Positions 42,296 through 51,774 of a stretch of DNA of 64,000 bases are shown in pieces. This DNA comes from Halospina denitrificans (GTDB taxonomy: Bacteria > Pseudomonadota > Gammaproteobacteria > Pseudomonadales > Oleiphilaceae), in the NCBI RefSeq assembly GCF_004364635.1, contig NZ_SOAX01000001.1, positions 248,001 to 312,000 of the forward strand, in the 5' to 3' direction. A model generated the notes under the pieces. That model was not told the origin of the DNA. It searched no databases and saw nothing but the letters and a program-made list of their open reading frames with translations. Numbering within the stretch: the first letter of the stretch is position 1; each line of letters begins with the position of its first letter. Both the position numbers and the translations under genes were made by a program.

Positions 42296-43414
42296 TTGCC
42301 GCAAAAATCCCACCAGGACACCTCATCACGCATCCTGCGGGCCTGGCTGATCGTTGCCCTTGTATCAGCAGTTATGGGGGGGCTGGTTACTGTTTACAAC
42401 CCCCTGCCTGGCGTTGGGCTTCTGTTGCTGGCGTTTGTTGCCGGATGGCGTGCCTGGCGGAATCGGACTCCGTTGCCGCGTTCGCCTGGCCTCACGCTGG
42501 ATCAGGACCCCGCCCCCGGTGCATTGGGCGGCGAGGTGGGGGGGTGGCTGCGACCGCCCGGGGATGCCCTTGCGATTACGGATGCCACCGTAACCCTGGC
42601 CTGCATACGGTTGTGTGAGCGCCAGCGCAGCCAGATCATCGAACATCAGCGGGAATGCGTCTGGCAGGAGACCCGCCTCCTGTTTGCCGACCCCGAATCG
42701 GGAGCCCTGGGATTCTGCTTTACGCCACCGGGTCATCTGTCCCCCACCGAGCCCAGCCCGGAACTCGATGCCACGGATTGGCACTGCCACCACTACTGGA
42801 CGCTGACCGTTGACGGCGTTGTTGGCGGACAGGCGGCTTCCCAGGGATTCAGGCTGATCGTGAAGCCAGGCCTGCAGACCATGGAGGTACCGCTTACGCA
42901 GGAGCAGCGGCAATCCAATGAATCGGTAATGGAGGACGCGTCGTCCGCCTCAGCGCGCTTGAGGCAGCGGCTGACACTCAGCGGGGACGACCAGGGTCTG
43001 GTTGTCGATGATCCGGCCGGACCGGATTCGTGGAGTGCCCGCTTTGGCATGGCGGGTGCTCTCCTGCTGATCATTGCGGGGATGGCGCTGGAGGGTTTTG
43101 GTGCCTGGGTGTTGCTGCTTGCCGGCCTGGGGCTTGGTGGCCGTTCTCTCTATCGCCATGGGCAGTCCCTGCACTTCGAGCTGCAGGGGCGCGACGTCCG
43201 CGTCATCACCCGCTGGTTTGGCCGGCCCCTGTTTGCCCGCCAGGGTCAGCTTGCCAGCAGGGACCAGCTGACCCTCAAGCCTGCGGCGCTTTCCGGGCTG
43301 TCCGATCTGCTCCTTCAGGACGGGAAACGTCGACTGCTGTTGGCCAGGAGGCTCCCGGACGATGAGGCGGAATTGCTCAGGGATCTCCTTGTGGAGCGGA
43401 TCCCTCCCGAGTGA
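42296..43414 (+). CDS. Hypothetical membrane protein, DUF3592-like
   Basis: About 372 residues. Two pairs of hydrophobic helices flank a central soluble domain: WLIVALVSAVMGGLVTVY and GVGLLLLAFVAGWRAW near the N-terminus, then MAGALLLIIAGMALEGFGAWVLLLAGLGLGG near residue 270. The overall shape recalls DUF3592-like proteins, but this is uncertain. The TTG at 42296 is preferred because AGAGGA lies 7 bases upstream; a GTG at 42254 has no ribosome site. Its stop is 74 bases before the DUF294 protein. Confidence 0.65.
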   Translation: MPQKSHQDTSSRILRAWLIVALVSAVMGGLVTVYNPLPGVGLLLLAFVAGWRAWRNRTPLPRSPGLTLDQDPAPGALGGEVGGWLRPPGDALAITDATVTLACIRLCERQRSQIIEHQRECVWQETRLLFADPESGALGFCFTPPGHLSPTEPSPELDATDWHCHHYWTLTVDGVVGGQAASQGFRLIVKPGLQTMEVPLTQEQRQSNESVMEDASSASARLRQRLTLSGDDQGLVVDDPAGPDSWSARFGMAGALLLIIAGMALEGFGAWVLLLAGLGLGGRSLYRHGQSLHFELQGRDVRVITRWFGRPLFARQGQLASRDQLTLKPAALSGLSDLLLQDGKRRLLLARRLPDDEAELLRDLLVERIPPE

Positions 43415-43488
43415 TTTCGGCTCGCCCTGATTGCGCCCGCCAGGGCCATGGCCCATCCTTACATCAGACATTTTCGCCAGGAGGGCTC

Positions 43489-45387
43489 ATGAACGCGGAA
43501 CTGCTTGAAATACGGGACCATATGGCCCGCTTCCCGCCATTCGATGAACTGGATGACGCCCTTCTCGACAAGCTGGCCAGCGAGGTGGACGTGGCCTACT
43601 TCAAGGCCGGCTCAATGATTCTTGAGGCCGACCGGGAGATCCATGACCTGTGTTACATCCGCAGCGGCGCCGTCGAGATCTACCGCCGCAACGATGAGCT
43701 CTATAATCGTCTGGGTGAGGGCGACATCTTTGGTCACTTCAACCTGCTGCGGAACAACCGGGTGCGCTTCCCTGCCAGGGCCATGGAAGACACCCTGATC
43801 TATTACATTCCGGACAGCATCTTTTACCGTCTCTGCGAGCAGGACGACAACTTTGCGGAATTCGTGGAGGTGGAAAAGCCCCGGCTGCAGGCCACGGTGG
43901 AAGCCCAGCACAAGCGCAATGACCTGATGAGCACCCGGGTGCGCAAGGTGATCAGCAGGCTGCCGCTGCTGATCGAATCCGACGCCACCGCCCGTGATGC
44001 CGCCACCCGAATGACCAGGGAGAATGTCTCGGCGGCATTGATTGTGGAGCCCGCCGAGGATGCGAGCATGGCGATCTATACGGGAGCGGACGGGCGCCAG
44101 TGGGCCCTGTGTGGGATACTGACGGATGCGGATCTGCGCCAGCGCCTGGTCGCCGAGGGGCTGTCCCCGGATGAATCCATCGCCACGCTGCACAGCGGGG
44201 AACTGATCACGATCCAGTCCGACGAGACCGTCCAGGAGGCGATGCTGTCCATTCTAAGGAACAACGTGCAGCACCTGCCCATCCTGCACCGGCGCCGCCC
44301 CGTGGGGCTTCTGCACCTGTCCGATATTATCCGTTACGAGACCCAGAGCAGTCTCTATCTGGTCGGCAGCATCCTCAACCAGAGCAGCCTGCGCGGCCTC
44401 GTCAGTCTCAAGCACGAAGTTCAGACGGCTTTCGAGCGCATGGTCCGTGATGGATCCGACTCCAAGGTGATCGGTACGGCCCTGTCGGCCATCGGCCGGA
44501 GCTTTGCCCGGCGTATCCTGGAGCTTGCCGAGGAGGAGTTGGGGCCGCCGCCCGTGCCCTATGCCTTCATGGTCCTGGGGTCCATGGCGCGGGATGAGCA
44601 GACCCTGGTTACGGACCAGGACAACGCCATGGTGCTAAGCAATGACTATGACCCGGAGCAGCACGGTGAGTACTTCAAAACACTGGCGAAACGTGCCTCC
44701 GATGGCCTTGCCGCCTGTGGCTACGCTTATTGCAGCGGCAACATCATGGCGACCAATGATCAGTGGCGTCAGCCGCAGAAAATCTGGCGCCGTTATTTTA
44801 CCGAATGGATTGATAACCCAACGTCCGAGAGTCTGCTCCACTGCAATATCTTCTTTGATCTGGACGCGGTCTACGGGGACGAGAGACTGGTAGAGGAGCT
44901 CGAGGATCTGATCGTCAACAAGGCCCCACTGTCTGAGCGGTTCCTGGCGGCCATGGCGCGCAATGCCCTGAACCGCACGCCCCCTTTGGGCTTTTTCCGG
45001 ACCTTCGTCATGGAGAAAAGCGGGAAGGAAAACCGGTCGATCAACATCAAGCGTCGTGGCACCGCCCCCATGGTCGACCTGATCCGGATTCACGCCCTGG
45101 CCTGCGGGTCGCGGGCCCAGAATTCCTTTGACCGCCTGGATGATATTGCCCAGACCCAGCTGCTGACGCCCAATGCCGTTGAGAAAATCCGCTATGCACT
45201 GGAGTTCATGTCCATGGCGCGTATCTGGCATCACCTCTACGACGTGGAGGCGGGACGGAACCCCGACAACAACATTGAGCCGGCGGACGTATCCAATAGT
45301 GAACGCCACAACCTCAAGGATGCTTTCCAGGTGCTGAGTAACGCCCAGAGCTTTCTGCAATTCCGTTATCCGAGCCCCAGGGGCTGA
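43489..45387 (+). CDS. cNMP-binding/CBS/DUF294 putative nucleotidyltransferase
   Basis: 632 residues in four parts. A cyclic nucleotide-binding domain (about 10-130: YFKAGSMILEADREIHDLCYIRSGAVEIY) comes first, followed by a CBS pair (about 150-290, with AATRMTRENVSAALIVEP and HLPILHRRRPVGLLHLSDI). DUF294 is next, with the nucleotidyltransferase motif YAFMVLGSMARDEQTLVTDQDNAMV (GSxxRxE/D and QDN). The C-terminal DUF294_C domain ends at SFLQFRYP. The protein resembles GlnD-like signal transducers. AGGAGG fixes the ATG. The exonuclease gene follows after 9 bases; this pair often accompanies acetate/solute symporters in related bacteria. Confidence 0.9.
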   Translation: MNAELLEIRDHMARFPPFDELDDALLDKLASEVDVAYFKAGSMILEADREIHDLCYIRSGAVEIYRRNDELYNRLGEGDIFGHFNLLRNNRVRFPARAMEDTLIYYIPDSIFYRLCEQDDNFAEFVEVEKPRLQATVEAQHKRNDLMSTRVRKVISRLPLLIESDATARDAATRMTRENVSAALIVEPAEDASMAIYTGADGRQWALCGILTDADLRQRLVAEGLSPDESIATLHSGELITIQSDETVQEAMLSILRNNVQHLPILHRRRPVGLLHLSDIIRYETQSSLYLVGSILNQSSLRGLVSLKHEVQTAFERMVRDGSDSKVIGTALSAIGRSFARRILELAEEELGPPPVPYAFMVLGSMARDEQTLVTDQDNAMVLSNDYDPEQHGEYFKTLAKRASDGLAACGYAYCSGNIMATNDQWRQPQKIWRRYFTEWIDNPTSESLLHCNIFFDLDAVYGDERLVEELEDLIVNKAPLSERFLAAMARNALNRTPPLGFFRTFVMEKSGKENRSINIKRRGTAPMVDLIRIHALACGSRAQNSFDRLDDIAQTQLLTPNAVEKIRYALEFMSMARIWHHLYDVEAGRNPDNNIEPADVSNSERHNLKDAFQVLSNAQSFLQFRYPSPRG

Positions 45388-45396
45388 GGCGGGTCG

Positions 45397-46122
45397 ATGC
45401 TGTCATTGCGTAATATTGCGAATATCGAACAGCCCGGTTGGCCGGAGTATATGGCCGGGCGCGCCAGGGAAGCCCGGGATGAGCGGCTCAAGCGGTTTTT
45501 TGAGGCGGGCGTCCCGGACCCGGAAACCCCCCTGAAGAATGTCCGTCTGGTGGCGCTTGACCTGGAAACCACGGGCATGGACGTCAATCGCCATGCGATT
45601 GTCAGCATCGGCATGGTGCCGTTCACGATCAGCCGTATCCAGAGTGGCCGCAGCTATTACCGGGTTGTGCGCCCGCGCCGCCTCCTGAGGGAGGAGTCGG
45701 TTCTGATCCATCATATTACCCATTCGGAAATCGCCAGTGCGCCGGATCTCAATAATGTACTCGGGGAACTCCTCGAGCACCTGACGGGCTTCCTGCCGGT
45801 AGTCCACTATCACCCGATTGAACGCCGGTTCCTGAACGAGTCGGTGAAGGTTCGCCTGGGGGAGAGTCTGATGTTTCCGATGATCGATACCATGGTGCTG
45901 GAGGCGCGCTGGCAGCGCCAATCCTTCCGTGCCCGGCTGAACAAGTGGTTCGGGGGCCAGCCCCAGTCGATCCGCCTCCACGAGAGCCGGGAGCGCTACA
46001 ATCTTCCGTTCTATCGTGGCCACCACGCCCTCACTGATGCGCTGGCCACCGCCGAACTTCTGCAGGCACAGGTTGCCCATCGTTTTTCACCGGATACACC
46101 CGTGAAGAAACTCTGGGTCTAG
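45397..46122 (+). CDS. 3'-5' exonuclease, DnaQ/DEDDh family
   Basis: 241 residues. The DEDDh catalytic motifs are visible: VALDLETTGMDV (Exo I), HITHSEIASAPDLNNVL and VVHYHPIERRFLN (Exo II region), and HHALTDALATAELLQAQ (Exo III). It resembles the DNA polymerase III epsilon-like proteins that are encoded with DUF294 proteins. The long N-terminus before the first motif is a family feature. A strong terminator lies 19 bases after the stop. Confidence 0.88.
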   Translation: MLSLRNIANIEQPGWPEYMAGRAREARDERLKRFFEAGVPDPETPLKNVRLVALDLETTGMDVNRHAIVSIGMVPFTISRIQSGRSYYRVVRPRRLLREESVLIHHITHSEIASAPDLNNVLGELLEHLTGFLPVVHYHPIERRFLNESVKVRLGESLMFPMIDTMVLEARWQRQSFRARLNKWFGGQPQSIRLHESRERYNLPFYRGHHALTDALATAELLQAQVAHRFSPDTPVKKLWV

Positions 46123-46140
46123 CCGGCAAACAGGCATAAA

Positions 46141-46170
46141 AAAGGGCGGCCCGAAGGCCGCCCTTTCTGT
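46141..46170. terminator. Bidirectional rho-independent terminator
   Basis: AAAGGGCGGC (46141-46150), loop CCGAAG, GCCGCCCTTT (46157-46166), a perfect 10-bp stem with T-rich sequence after it and an A-run before it. It serves the exonuclease gene on the plus strand and the transporter gene on the minus strand. Confidence 0.88.
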
Positions 46171-46189
46171 TTCCGGATGGTTATCCGTT

Positions 46190-47857
46190 TTACTGCGTCT
46201 TTGGCTCGCTCATCAGACCTTTCACGATCGAATAGCACCCGGCCAGAAGTATCACAGTGAATGGCAATCCAAAGGATACGGCCATGGCCTGAAGCGCCTC
46301 CAGACCGCCGCCGAGGAGCAGGGCAATCGCGATGGCACCCTCAATAATCGCCCAGAACACACGCTGGGACCTTGGCGCGTCCACCTTGCCGCCGGCCGTA
46401 ATGGTATCGATTACCAGTGAGCCTGAGTCCGACGAGGTGATGAAGAATACGAGCACCAGTGTGATCCCGATAAAGGAGGTAATGGCCGCCAGCGGCAACT
46501 GCTCCAGCATCATGAAGAGCTGCAGTTCGAGCGCGGAATCCTTGATGCTCTCAACACCCTGCCCCAGGTAGAGCTCCAGCGCGGTACCGCCCATCGCGGT
46601 CATCCAGAGAACGGACACGGCCGAGGGGATAAGAAGAACCGCGACCAGGAATTCGCGTACGGTACGTCCGCGGCTTACCCGTGCGATGAACATGCCAACG
46701 AATGGGGACCAGGCAATCCACCAGGCGTAGTAAAAGGCGGTCCAGCCCTGGCTGTAGTTCGCGTCTTCACGGCCGAAGGGGTTGGACAGTGCCGGCAGAT
46801 TCTGGAAGTAGGCAAGGAGATTCTTGAAAAAGTCCGTTGCGATCAACAGGGTCGGACCTACTATGATCACAAACAGCAGTAACAGGGCCGCAAGAACCAG
46901 GTTGATCTCGGAGAGACGCCTTACCCCCTTGTCGACACCCAACAGAATGGAGCCAAGGGCCACGGCAGTGATCCCCATAACCAGGAATACCTTGGTTGGA
47001 TCCCCGTTGGGAATGCCAAAGAGGTGTGACAGACCTGCCGCTGCCTGGGATGCGCCGAGACCCAGTGACGTCGCCAGTCCAAAGAGCGTCGCGAAAACCG
47101 CCAGGATATCCACGATGTGCCCTGGCCAACCCCAGATCCGTTCTCCGAGGATTGGATAGAAGATCGAGCGCACCGTCAGTGGCAGCCCCTTGTTGAACGA
47201 GAACAATGCCAGTGCTAGCGCCACTATGCCGTACATTGCCCAGGGATGGAGGCCGTAGTGAAGGATGCTGGCCGACATCGCCAGGCGCTGTGCCGCTTCC
47301 TCATTACCTTCGGCCCCGCCGAGGGGTGCCCAGTCGGTCCTGACACCGTCTTCGACGGTTGTGCCGGCTATCGAGGTCCCGTAGTGGGTAACCGGTTCGG
47401 AGACGCCGTAGAACATCAGGCCGATACCCATGCCTGCAGCAAACAGCATCGAGAACCACCCAAGGTAGGAGAAATCGGGCGTGGCCTTGGCACCACCGAG
47501 TCTTACCTTAGCAAGAGGCGTGAAAATCAGGACAATGCACAGGATCAGGAAGATGTTGGTTCCAAGCAGGAAAACCCAGCTCAGGTTCGTCGTCAGGTAA
47601 TCGAAGATACCCTGGAATACGGGCGCTACCTGGTTCTGCAGCGCCAGCGTAATCACCACGAAGAAAAGTATGGCAATGGATGATATCGCAAAGACCTTGC
47701 CATGCAGGTCGATCTCGATACCGCCAATACGCCCGGAATAGTTGTCCTGACCGATCTGGTAATCCGTATCGATCAGGTTGGCAGGGCCCTCGGGGGCCGG
47801 GACGCCATCGACGCCCTCGCTGCTGTCATTCGACTTGTTTGGATCTTGCGTCGCCAT
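46190..47857 (-). CDS. BCCT-family osmolyte transporter (betaine type)
   Basis: 555 residues, twelve transmembrane helices, with an acidic N-terminal tail. The substrate-binding FYYAWWIAWSPFVGMFIARVSRGRT and the glycine-rich AAGMGIGLMFYGVSEP are both typical. In the family, GMGIG points to Na+-coupled betaine uptake, as in BetP, whereas GMGID is seen in proton-coupled choline carriers; this inference needs testing. It imports compatible solutes at high salt. GGAGCG precedes the ATG. A universal stress protein gene precedes it on the same strand by 57 bases. Confidence 0.92.
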   Translation of the reverse strand: MATQDPNKSNDSSEGVDGVPAPEGPANLIDTDYQIGQDNYSGRIGGIEIDLHGKVFAISSIAILFFVVITLALQNQVAPVFQGIFDYLTTNLSWVFLLGTNIFLILCIVLIFTPLAKVRLGGAKATPDFSYLGWFSMLFAAGMGIGLMFYGVSEPVTHYGTSIAGTTVEDGVRTDWAPLGGAEGNEEAAQRLAMSASILHYGLHPWAMYGIVALALALFSFNKGLPLTVRSIFYPILGERIWGWPGHIVDILAVFATLFGLATSLGLGASQAAAGLSHLFGIPNGDPTKVFLVMGITAVALGSILLGVDKGVRRLSEINLVLAALLLLFVIIVGPTLLIATDFFKNLLAYFQNLPALSNPFGREDANYSQGWTAFYYAWWIAWSPFVGMFIARVSRGRTVREFLVAVLLIPSAVSVLWMTAMGGTALELYLGQGVESIKDSALELQLFMMLEQLPLAAITSFIGITLVLVFFITSSDSGSLVIDTITAGGKVDAPRSQRVFWAIIEGAIAIALLLGGGLEALQAMAVSFGLPFTVILLAGCYSIVKGLMSEPKTQ

Positions 47858-47914
47858 AGAGAACGCTCCGTTTTACGTTTTTTGGGACGTTAATAAGGTC
47901 TCAGAAGCTCGGGT

Positions 47915-48331
47915 TCAGGGGCGCACCAGGAAGATCGATGCGTTGGTCTCCTTGGCAACGTGGCTGCCGTTGGAGGGCATGATGATGTCATGCTTGCCGT
48001 GGTGATGGGTCCCCATGACCACCAGGTCCGCACCTACGTCATCAATGGCATGGATGAGTTTATCATCCAGCTCCACTGCCGGGTCTGCTGAAACCAGGAC
48101 CTTGGCCGATACGGGGCGACCGTGGGTTTTGGCCTGCTCGTTGGCAAAGGCCTCGAGTTTCTGCTCGTAGTCCTCGGGTGACTTGGCAACACTGCTCGGC
48201 GCGGATTGGGTAACGCTGATATAACAGACTTCGGTTTCGTAATGCCGACCCAGATCCGAAGCCACCTGCAGCGCTCGTTCCAGTGAATCCAGATGGGCAA
48301 GGTCGACGGGGACCAGAATTTTCCGATACAT
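47915..48331 (-). CDS. Universal stress protein UspA family
   Basis: 138 residues, single domain. MYRKILVPVDLAHLDSLERALQVASDLGRHY at the start and ADLVVMGTHHHGKHDIIMPSNGSHVAK at the end give the ATP-binding G-x2-G-x9-G-S loop. GGAGC before the ATG at 48331 defines the start. Next to an osmolyte transporter it parallels TeaD beside the ectoine transporter TeaABC in Halomonas, so it may regulate the BCCT carrier; that is an inference from context. Confidence 0.88.
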   Translation of the reverse strand: MYRKILVPVDLAHLDSLERALQVASDLGRHYETEVCYISVTQSAPSSVAKSPEDYEQKLEAFANEQAKTHGRPVSAKVLVSADPAVELDDKLIHAIDDVGADLVVMGTHHHGKHDIIMPSNGSHVAKETNASIFLVRP

Positions 48332-48561
48332 CTTCTTGCTCCTTCCATGTTTAATGACATGAATTTCACGTACCGGGCGCGAGACTACTAGCTCACTGAA
48401 GCAATGGCTACCCGCGTACGGTCTACGGATTATTACTATAGACAATGTTGTAGAATAAAGCTCACAAATTCCCGGGGTGTCAGGAAGTCGGCCCATTGTT
48501 ATAGTCGCAGTAACACTACGGCACCAGAAGCGGTGCCGATCACAGTCGGAATGGGGAGAGC

Positions 48562-50019
48562 ATGATGGAATCGCCTTTGCTGGAACGCACCGAAGGATAT
48601 ATTGGCGGCAACTGGGTGGGAGCGAATGCGTCTGAAACCTTCCCGGTGGTGAACCCCGCCACGGGCGAGGAACTCGCTAGAGTCCAAACCATGGGTGCGA
48701 CGGAAACCCGGGAAGCGGTTGCCGCCGCCAGCAAGGCGCTGCGCCTCTCGGAGCCGGCAACCCTGGCCGAACGCCGTGGCTGGCTGGAAGGCGTGCGCGA
48801 TGCGCTCAAGGCGGAAAAGGATGAAATCGGGCGTATCCTGTGCCTGGAGCACGGCAAGCCCCTGAAGGAGGCCGTAGGGGAAGTGGATTATGCCGCCGGC
48901 TTTTTCGACTACTGCGCCCGCTATATCGACCACCTGGATTCCCATACCATTCCCGAGACGCCCAAGGACTGTGCCTGGACGGTGCATTATCGGCCCATTG
49001 GCGTTGCCGGGCTGATTACGCCCTGGAACTTCCCCATCGGCATGATCGCCAAGAAGCTGTCCGCCGCGCTGGCCGGTGGCTGCCCCAGCGTAATCAAACC
49101 GGCCGAGGACACGCCACTGACCATGATCGCCGCGTTCAGGGCCATCCATGACCGCAATGTACTGCCCGCCGGGATGATCAACCTGGTCATGGGGCCGCCC
49201 AAGCCCATCGGGGATGTGCTCTGTGAGCATCCCGAGGTGACCATGCTGAGCTTTACGGGCTCCACGCCGGTTGGCCAGCACCTGGTTCGCGAGACCGCGG
49301 GGCGCGTGAAGAAGCTTTCCCTGGAGCTGGGCGGTAACGCGCCCTTTATCATCTTTGATGACGCGGATGTGGACGACGCCATCACCCAGCTTATCGGTAA
49401 CAAGTTCCGGGGTGGTGGCCAGACCTGCGTCTGTGCCAACCGGGTCTATGTGCAGTCCGGCATTTTCGAGACCTTTGCGGATAAGCTCGCCGAGCGGGTC
49501 GAGGCCCTGAAGGTGGGTGATGGCATGGAGGAAGGCACGGATATTGGCCCACTGATTAACCAGGCTGGTTTCGATAAGGTGCGCCGGCATGTTCAGGACG
49601 CGCTGGCGAAAGGGGGCACCCTGAAGGCGGGCGCCCATCCGGATACGCTGCCCGAGTCCGGGAGTCTGTTCTACCCTCCGACCCTGGTAACCGGGGTGCA
49701 GTCGGAGGCGGCGTGCTGCCAGGAGGAGACCTTCGGGCCCTTTATTCCGATGGTGAGTTTTGATTCCGAGGATGAGGTTCTGGCGGCGGCCAACAATACG
49801 GATTACGGGTTGGCGTCCTATCTGTTTACGCAGGATGAGACGAGGGCGCAGCGGATGATTCCGGCGATGCGGTTTGGGCATGTGGGCTGGAATACGGGGA
49901 CTGGGCCTACGCCGGAGGCGCCTTTTGGGGGGATGAAGTTGTCTGGTATTGGGCGTGAAGGGGGGCTCGAGGGGCTCTTTGAGTTTGTGGAGCCTCAGAC
50001 AGTGCCTCGTAGTTACTGA
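48562..50019 (+). CDS. gabD: NAD(P)-dependent succinate-semialdehyde dehydrogenase
   Basis: 485 residues, a full-length aldehyde dehydrogenase. Catalytic residues are N156 (ITPWNFP), E255 (LELGGNAPF) and C289 (GGGQTCVCANR), the last in the GQTCxCANR form typical of succinate-semialdehyde dehydrogenases. SGIGREGGLEGLFEF ends the protein. It oxidises succinate semialdehyde to succinate in the GABA shunt; glutarate semialdehyde is an alternative substrate. Two ATGs follow GGGGAG. Repeat copy B begins 34 bases after the stop. Confidence 0.92.
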   Translation: MMESPLLERTEGYIGGNWVGANASETFPVVNPATGEELARVQTMGATETREAVAAASKALRLSEPATLAERRGWLEGVRDALKAEKDEIGRILCLEHGKPLKEAVGEVDYAAGFFDYCARYIDHLDSHTIPETPKDCAWTVHYRPIGVAGLITPWNFPIGMIAKKLSAALAGGCPSVIKPAEDTPLTMIAAFRAIHDRNVLPAGMINLVMGPPKPIGDVLCEHPEVTMLSFTGSTPVGQHLVRETAGRVKKLSLELGGNAPFIIFDDADVDDAITQLIGNKFRGGGQTCVCANRVYVQSGIFETFADKLAERVEALKVGDGMEEGTDIGPLINQAGFDKVRRHVQDALAKGGTLKAGAHPDTLPESGSLFYPPTLVTGVQSEAACCQEETFGPFIPMVSFDSEDEVLAAANNTDYGLASYLFTQDETRAQRMIPAMRFGHVGWNTGTGPTPEAPFGGMKLSGIGREGGLEGLFEFVEPQTVPRSY

Positions 50020-50053
50020 TTGAAAGATTTTTGCTGCTGACTTTGGTGGTGTC

Positions 50054-50159
50054 GGGGGTCGGGGAGGCCTGGCCGGGAATCGCTATAAATACGTCCATGT
50101 ACGCTGCGCTTCGGCCATCCATGGCCTCAGAGCTTCCCGGCCAGGCCTCCCCGACCCCC
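50054..50159 (+). repeat. Cloverleaf-type intergenic repeat, copy B
   Basis: A perfect 26-bp inverted repeat (50054-50079 and 50134-50159) surrounds a 54-base core (50080-50133). The core contains two small palindromes: TACGTCCATGTA (50090-50101, one changed base in the stem) and GGCCATCCATGGCC (50113-50126, perfect). The core is about 80 percent identical to those of copies A and C, while the arms match neither except for the innermost CCGGGAA. It lies between the convergent gabD and MATE genes, so it may terminate both. Confidence 0.88.
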
Positions 50160-50176
50160 TCTGTTCCTGCCCTTTC

Positions 50177-51532
50177 CTATGCTTTCCCTGTCTGCTCTTC
50201 CGTCTTGCCAAGCTGCTGATGCAAGTGCTTTAAACCCTGTTTGTAGAGAATCCATGCGGTCACGCCAGCGGCGAGGTTGCCGGCGAGTGCGCCTGTGAAT
50301 AATCCCGTGAGGCCGCCGATCTGGCTGCCGAGCCAGAGTAATGGCAGGAAACAGAGGAAGAGGCGGAGGATGGAGATGGTCAGGGCGCGCATGGGGAGGC
50401 CCATGGCGTTGCAGCTGGAGACCATCATCATGCAGACGCCTAGGCCGCCGTAGCTCAAGGGGACCCGGAGCAGGTAGTCGTGGAGGTGGTTCTGGACCGC
50501 CGGGTCGCTGGCGAGTAGCGGGGAGAGGATGCCCGAGAGAAGGAGCCAGAGGATGGCGATGCCGAGTTGGAGGCCGATGACGAAGCGCACGGCGAGCCAG
50601 ACCAGGACTTCGACGCGGTCGGGGCGGTTGGCGCCGACGTAGCGGCCGATCATGGGGGGCATCGACATGGTCAGGGCGAGGACGGTGACCAGGGAGAAGA
50701 ATTCCAGTCGTGTGCCAAGGCCCCAGGCGCCGACGGCGGCTTCGCCGTAGGTGGCGACGAGGCCGGTTGCGAGGATGGCGGCGATGGGGGGCATGAGCTG
50801 GCTGAGCATGGCGGGGCCGGCCATGGAGCCGAGCTGGGCGAGCGCCGGTTTGATGGGCAGGTCATCCAGGATGAAGGTCAGCCATTCGCGGCGCAGGATC
50901 TTGGTGTAGACGATCAGGGTACCGGTGCTGAATGCGACGATGGTGGCCCAGGCGGCGCCGGCGATGCCCCAGTCGAAGACAAAGATGAACAGGGGGTCGA
51001 GTCCGACGTTGATCAGGCTGGTGATGACCATCATGGCGCCGGGTAGTTTGGTGTCGCCGTGGGAGCGGCAGATGCTGTAGCCGAAGTAGAGTACGGCGCC
51101 GAGCCAGGCGGCGACCACCCAGGGTGCCCAGTAGGCGTCGATGGTGGGCATGAGCTTATCGCTGCCACCGAGTGATTGGATGATTAACCCGCGACCCAGC
51201 CAGATGGCGAGGGCGAGGACGGCGATCAGGCTCGCGCCGGAGATGACGACCAGTCCGGCAAGGCGTCGGGCTCTGGCCGGGTCGTCTGCGCCGAGTACGC
51301 GGGAGATGATGGCGGTGGTGGCGATGCCGATGCCGACCTGGACGCCGATGATGAGCATCTGCAGGGGAACGGTGAAGCCCAGGGCGGCCAGGGGCTGGAC
51401 GCCGAGCTGGCCGATGAAGGCGCTGTCGACGAGCTGGTAGCTCATCAGGGCGAGGACGCCGAAGAGCATGGGCCAGGTCAGGTGGAAGAGTTCGCGGCCT
51501 GGTCTGGGGTTGTCCACGGAGGTGGTGATCAT
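50177..51532 (-). CDS. MATE-family multidrug/Na+ antiporter
   Basis: 451 residues, twelve helices in two symmetric halves. The MATE pattern is seen in LTWPMLFGVLALMSYQLVDSAFIGQLGVQPLAALGFTVPLQML and PAMLSQLMPPIAAILATGLVATYGEAAVGAWGLGTRLEFF. It should export cationic drugs or organic acids in exchange for Na+ or H+. The gene is bracketed by repeat copies B (17 bases downstream) and C (89 bases upstream) in the same orientation. Its codons are unusually rich in C at the third position even for this GC-rich window. Confidence 0.9.
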   Translation of the reverse strand: MITTSVDNPRPGRELFHLTWPMLFGVLALMSYQLVDSAFIGQLGVQPLAALGFTVPLQMLIIGVQVGIGIATTAIISRVLGADDPARARRLAGLVVISGASLIAVLALAIWLGRGLIIQSLGGSDKLMPTIDAYWAPWVVAAWLGAVLYFGYSICRSHGDTKLPGAMMVITSLINVGLDPLFIFVFDWGIAGAAWATIVAFSTGTLIVYTKILRREWLTFILDDLPIKPALAQLGSMAGPAMLSQLMPPIAAILATGLVATYGEAAVGAWGLGTRLEFFSLVTVLALTMSMPPMIGRYVGANRPDRVEVLVWLAVRFVIGLQLGIAILWLLLSGILSPLLASDPAVQNHLHDYLLRVPLSYGGLGVCMMMVSSCNAMGLPMRALTISILRLFLCFLPLLWLGSQIGGLTGLFTGALAGNLAAGVTAWILYKQGLKHLHQQLGKTEEQTGKA

Positions 51533-51621
51533 TCGGGGCTCTTGTTTGCGCTATTCTGAGCGGGTGATGCTAAATCAGACTTTGGGAGAATCCCACTCTT
51601 GTAGGCTGATTATTCGGTGCG

Positions 51622-51732
51622 AAGGCGCCTGCGGGATCACTTTCCGGGAACCGCTATGAATACATCCATGTACGCTGCCCTCCGCCATCCATGGCTCCGG
51701 AGCTTCCCGGAAAGTGATCCCGCAGGCACCTT
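51622..51732 (+). repeat. Cloverleaf-type intergenic repeat, copy C
   Basis: A 29-bp inverted repeat (51622-51650 and 51704-51732) with one mismatch (C at 51626 faces A) encloses a 53-base core (51651-51703). The core contains TACATCCATGTA (51661-51672) and GCCATCCATGGC (51684-51695), both perfect palindromes, plus GCTCCGGAGC. The core aligns closely with those of A and B; the arms are unrelated apart from CCGGGAA. It is located upstream of the MATE gene in the same direction as copy B. Confidence 0.88.
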
Positions 51733-51774
51733 ATCAGGGCTAGTGGTATGCGATCAGGAATTAATAAAGAGGGG

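Noticed and set aside
48499-49881. A 460-codon minus-strand frame
   Set aside because: Antisense to gabD, whose catalytic residues and family motifs are intact on the plus strand.
50031-50219. Short frames within repeat copies B and C
   Set aside because: They start in the CATCCATG core and differ in arm sequence at each copy, so they are not conserved proteins.
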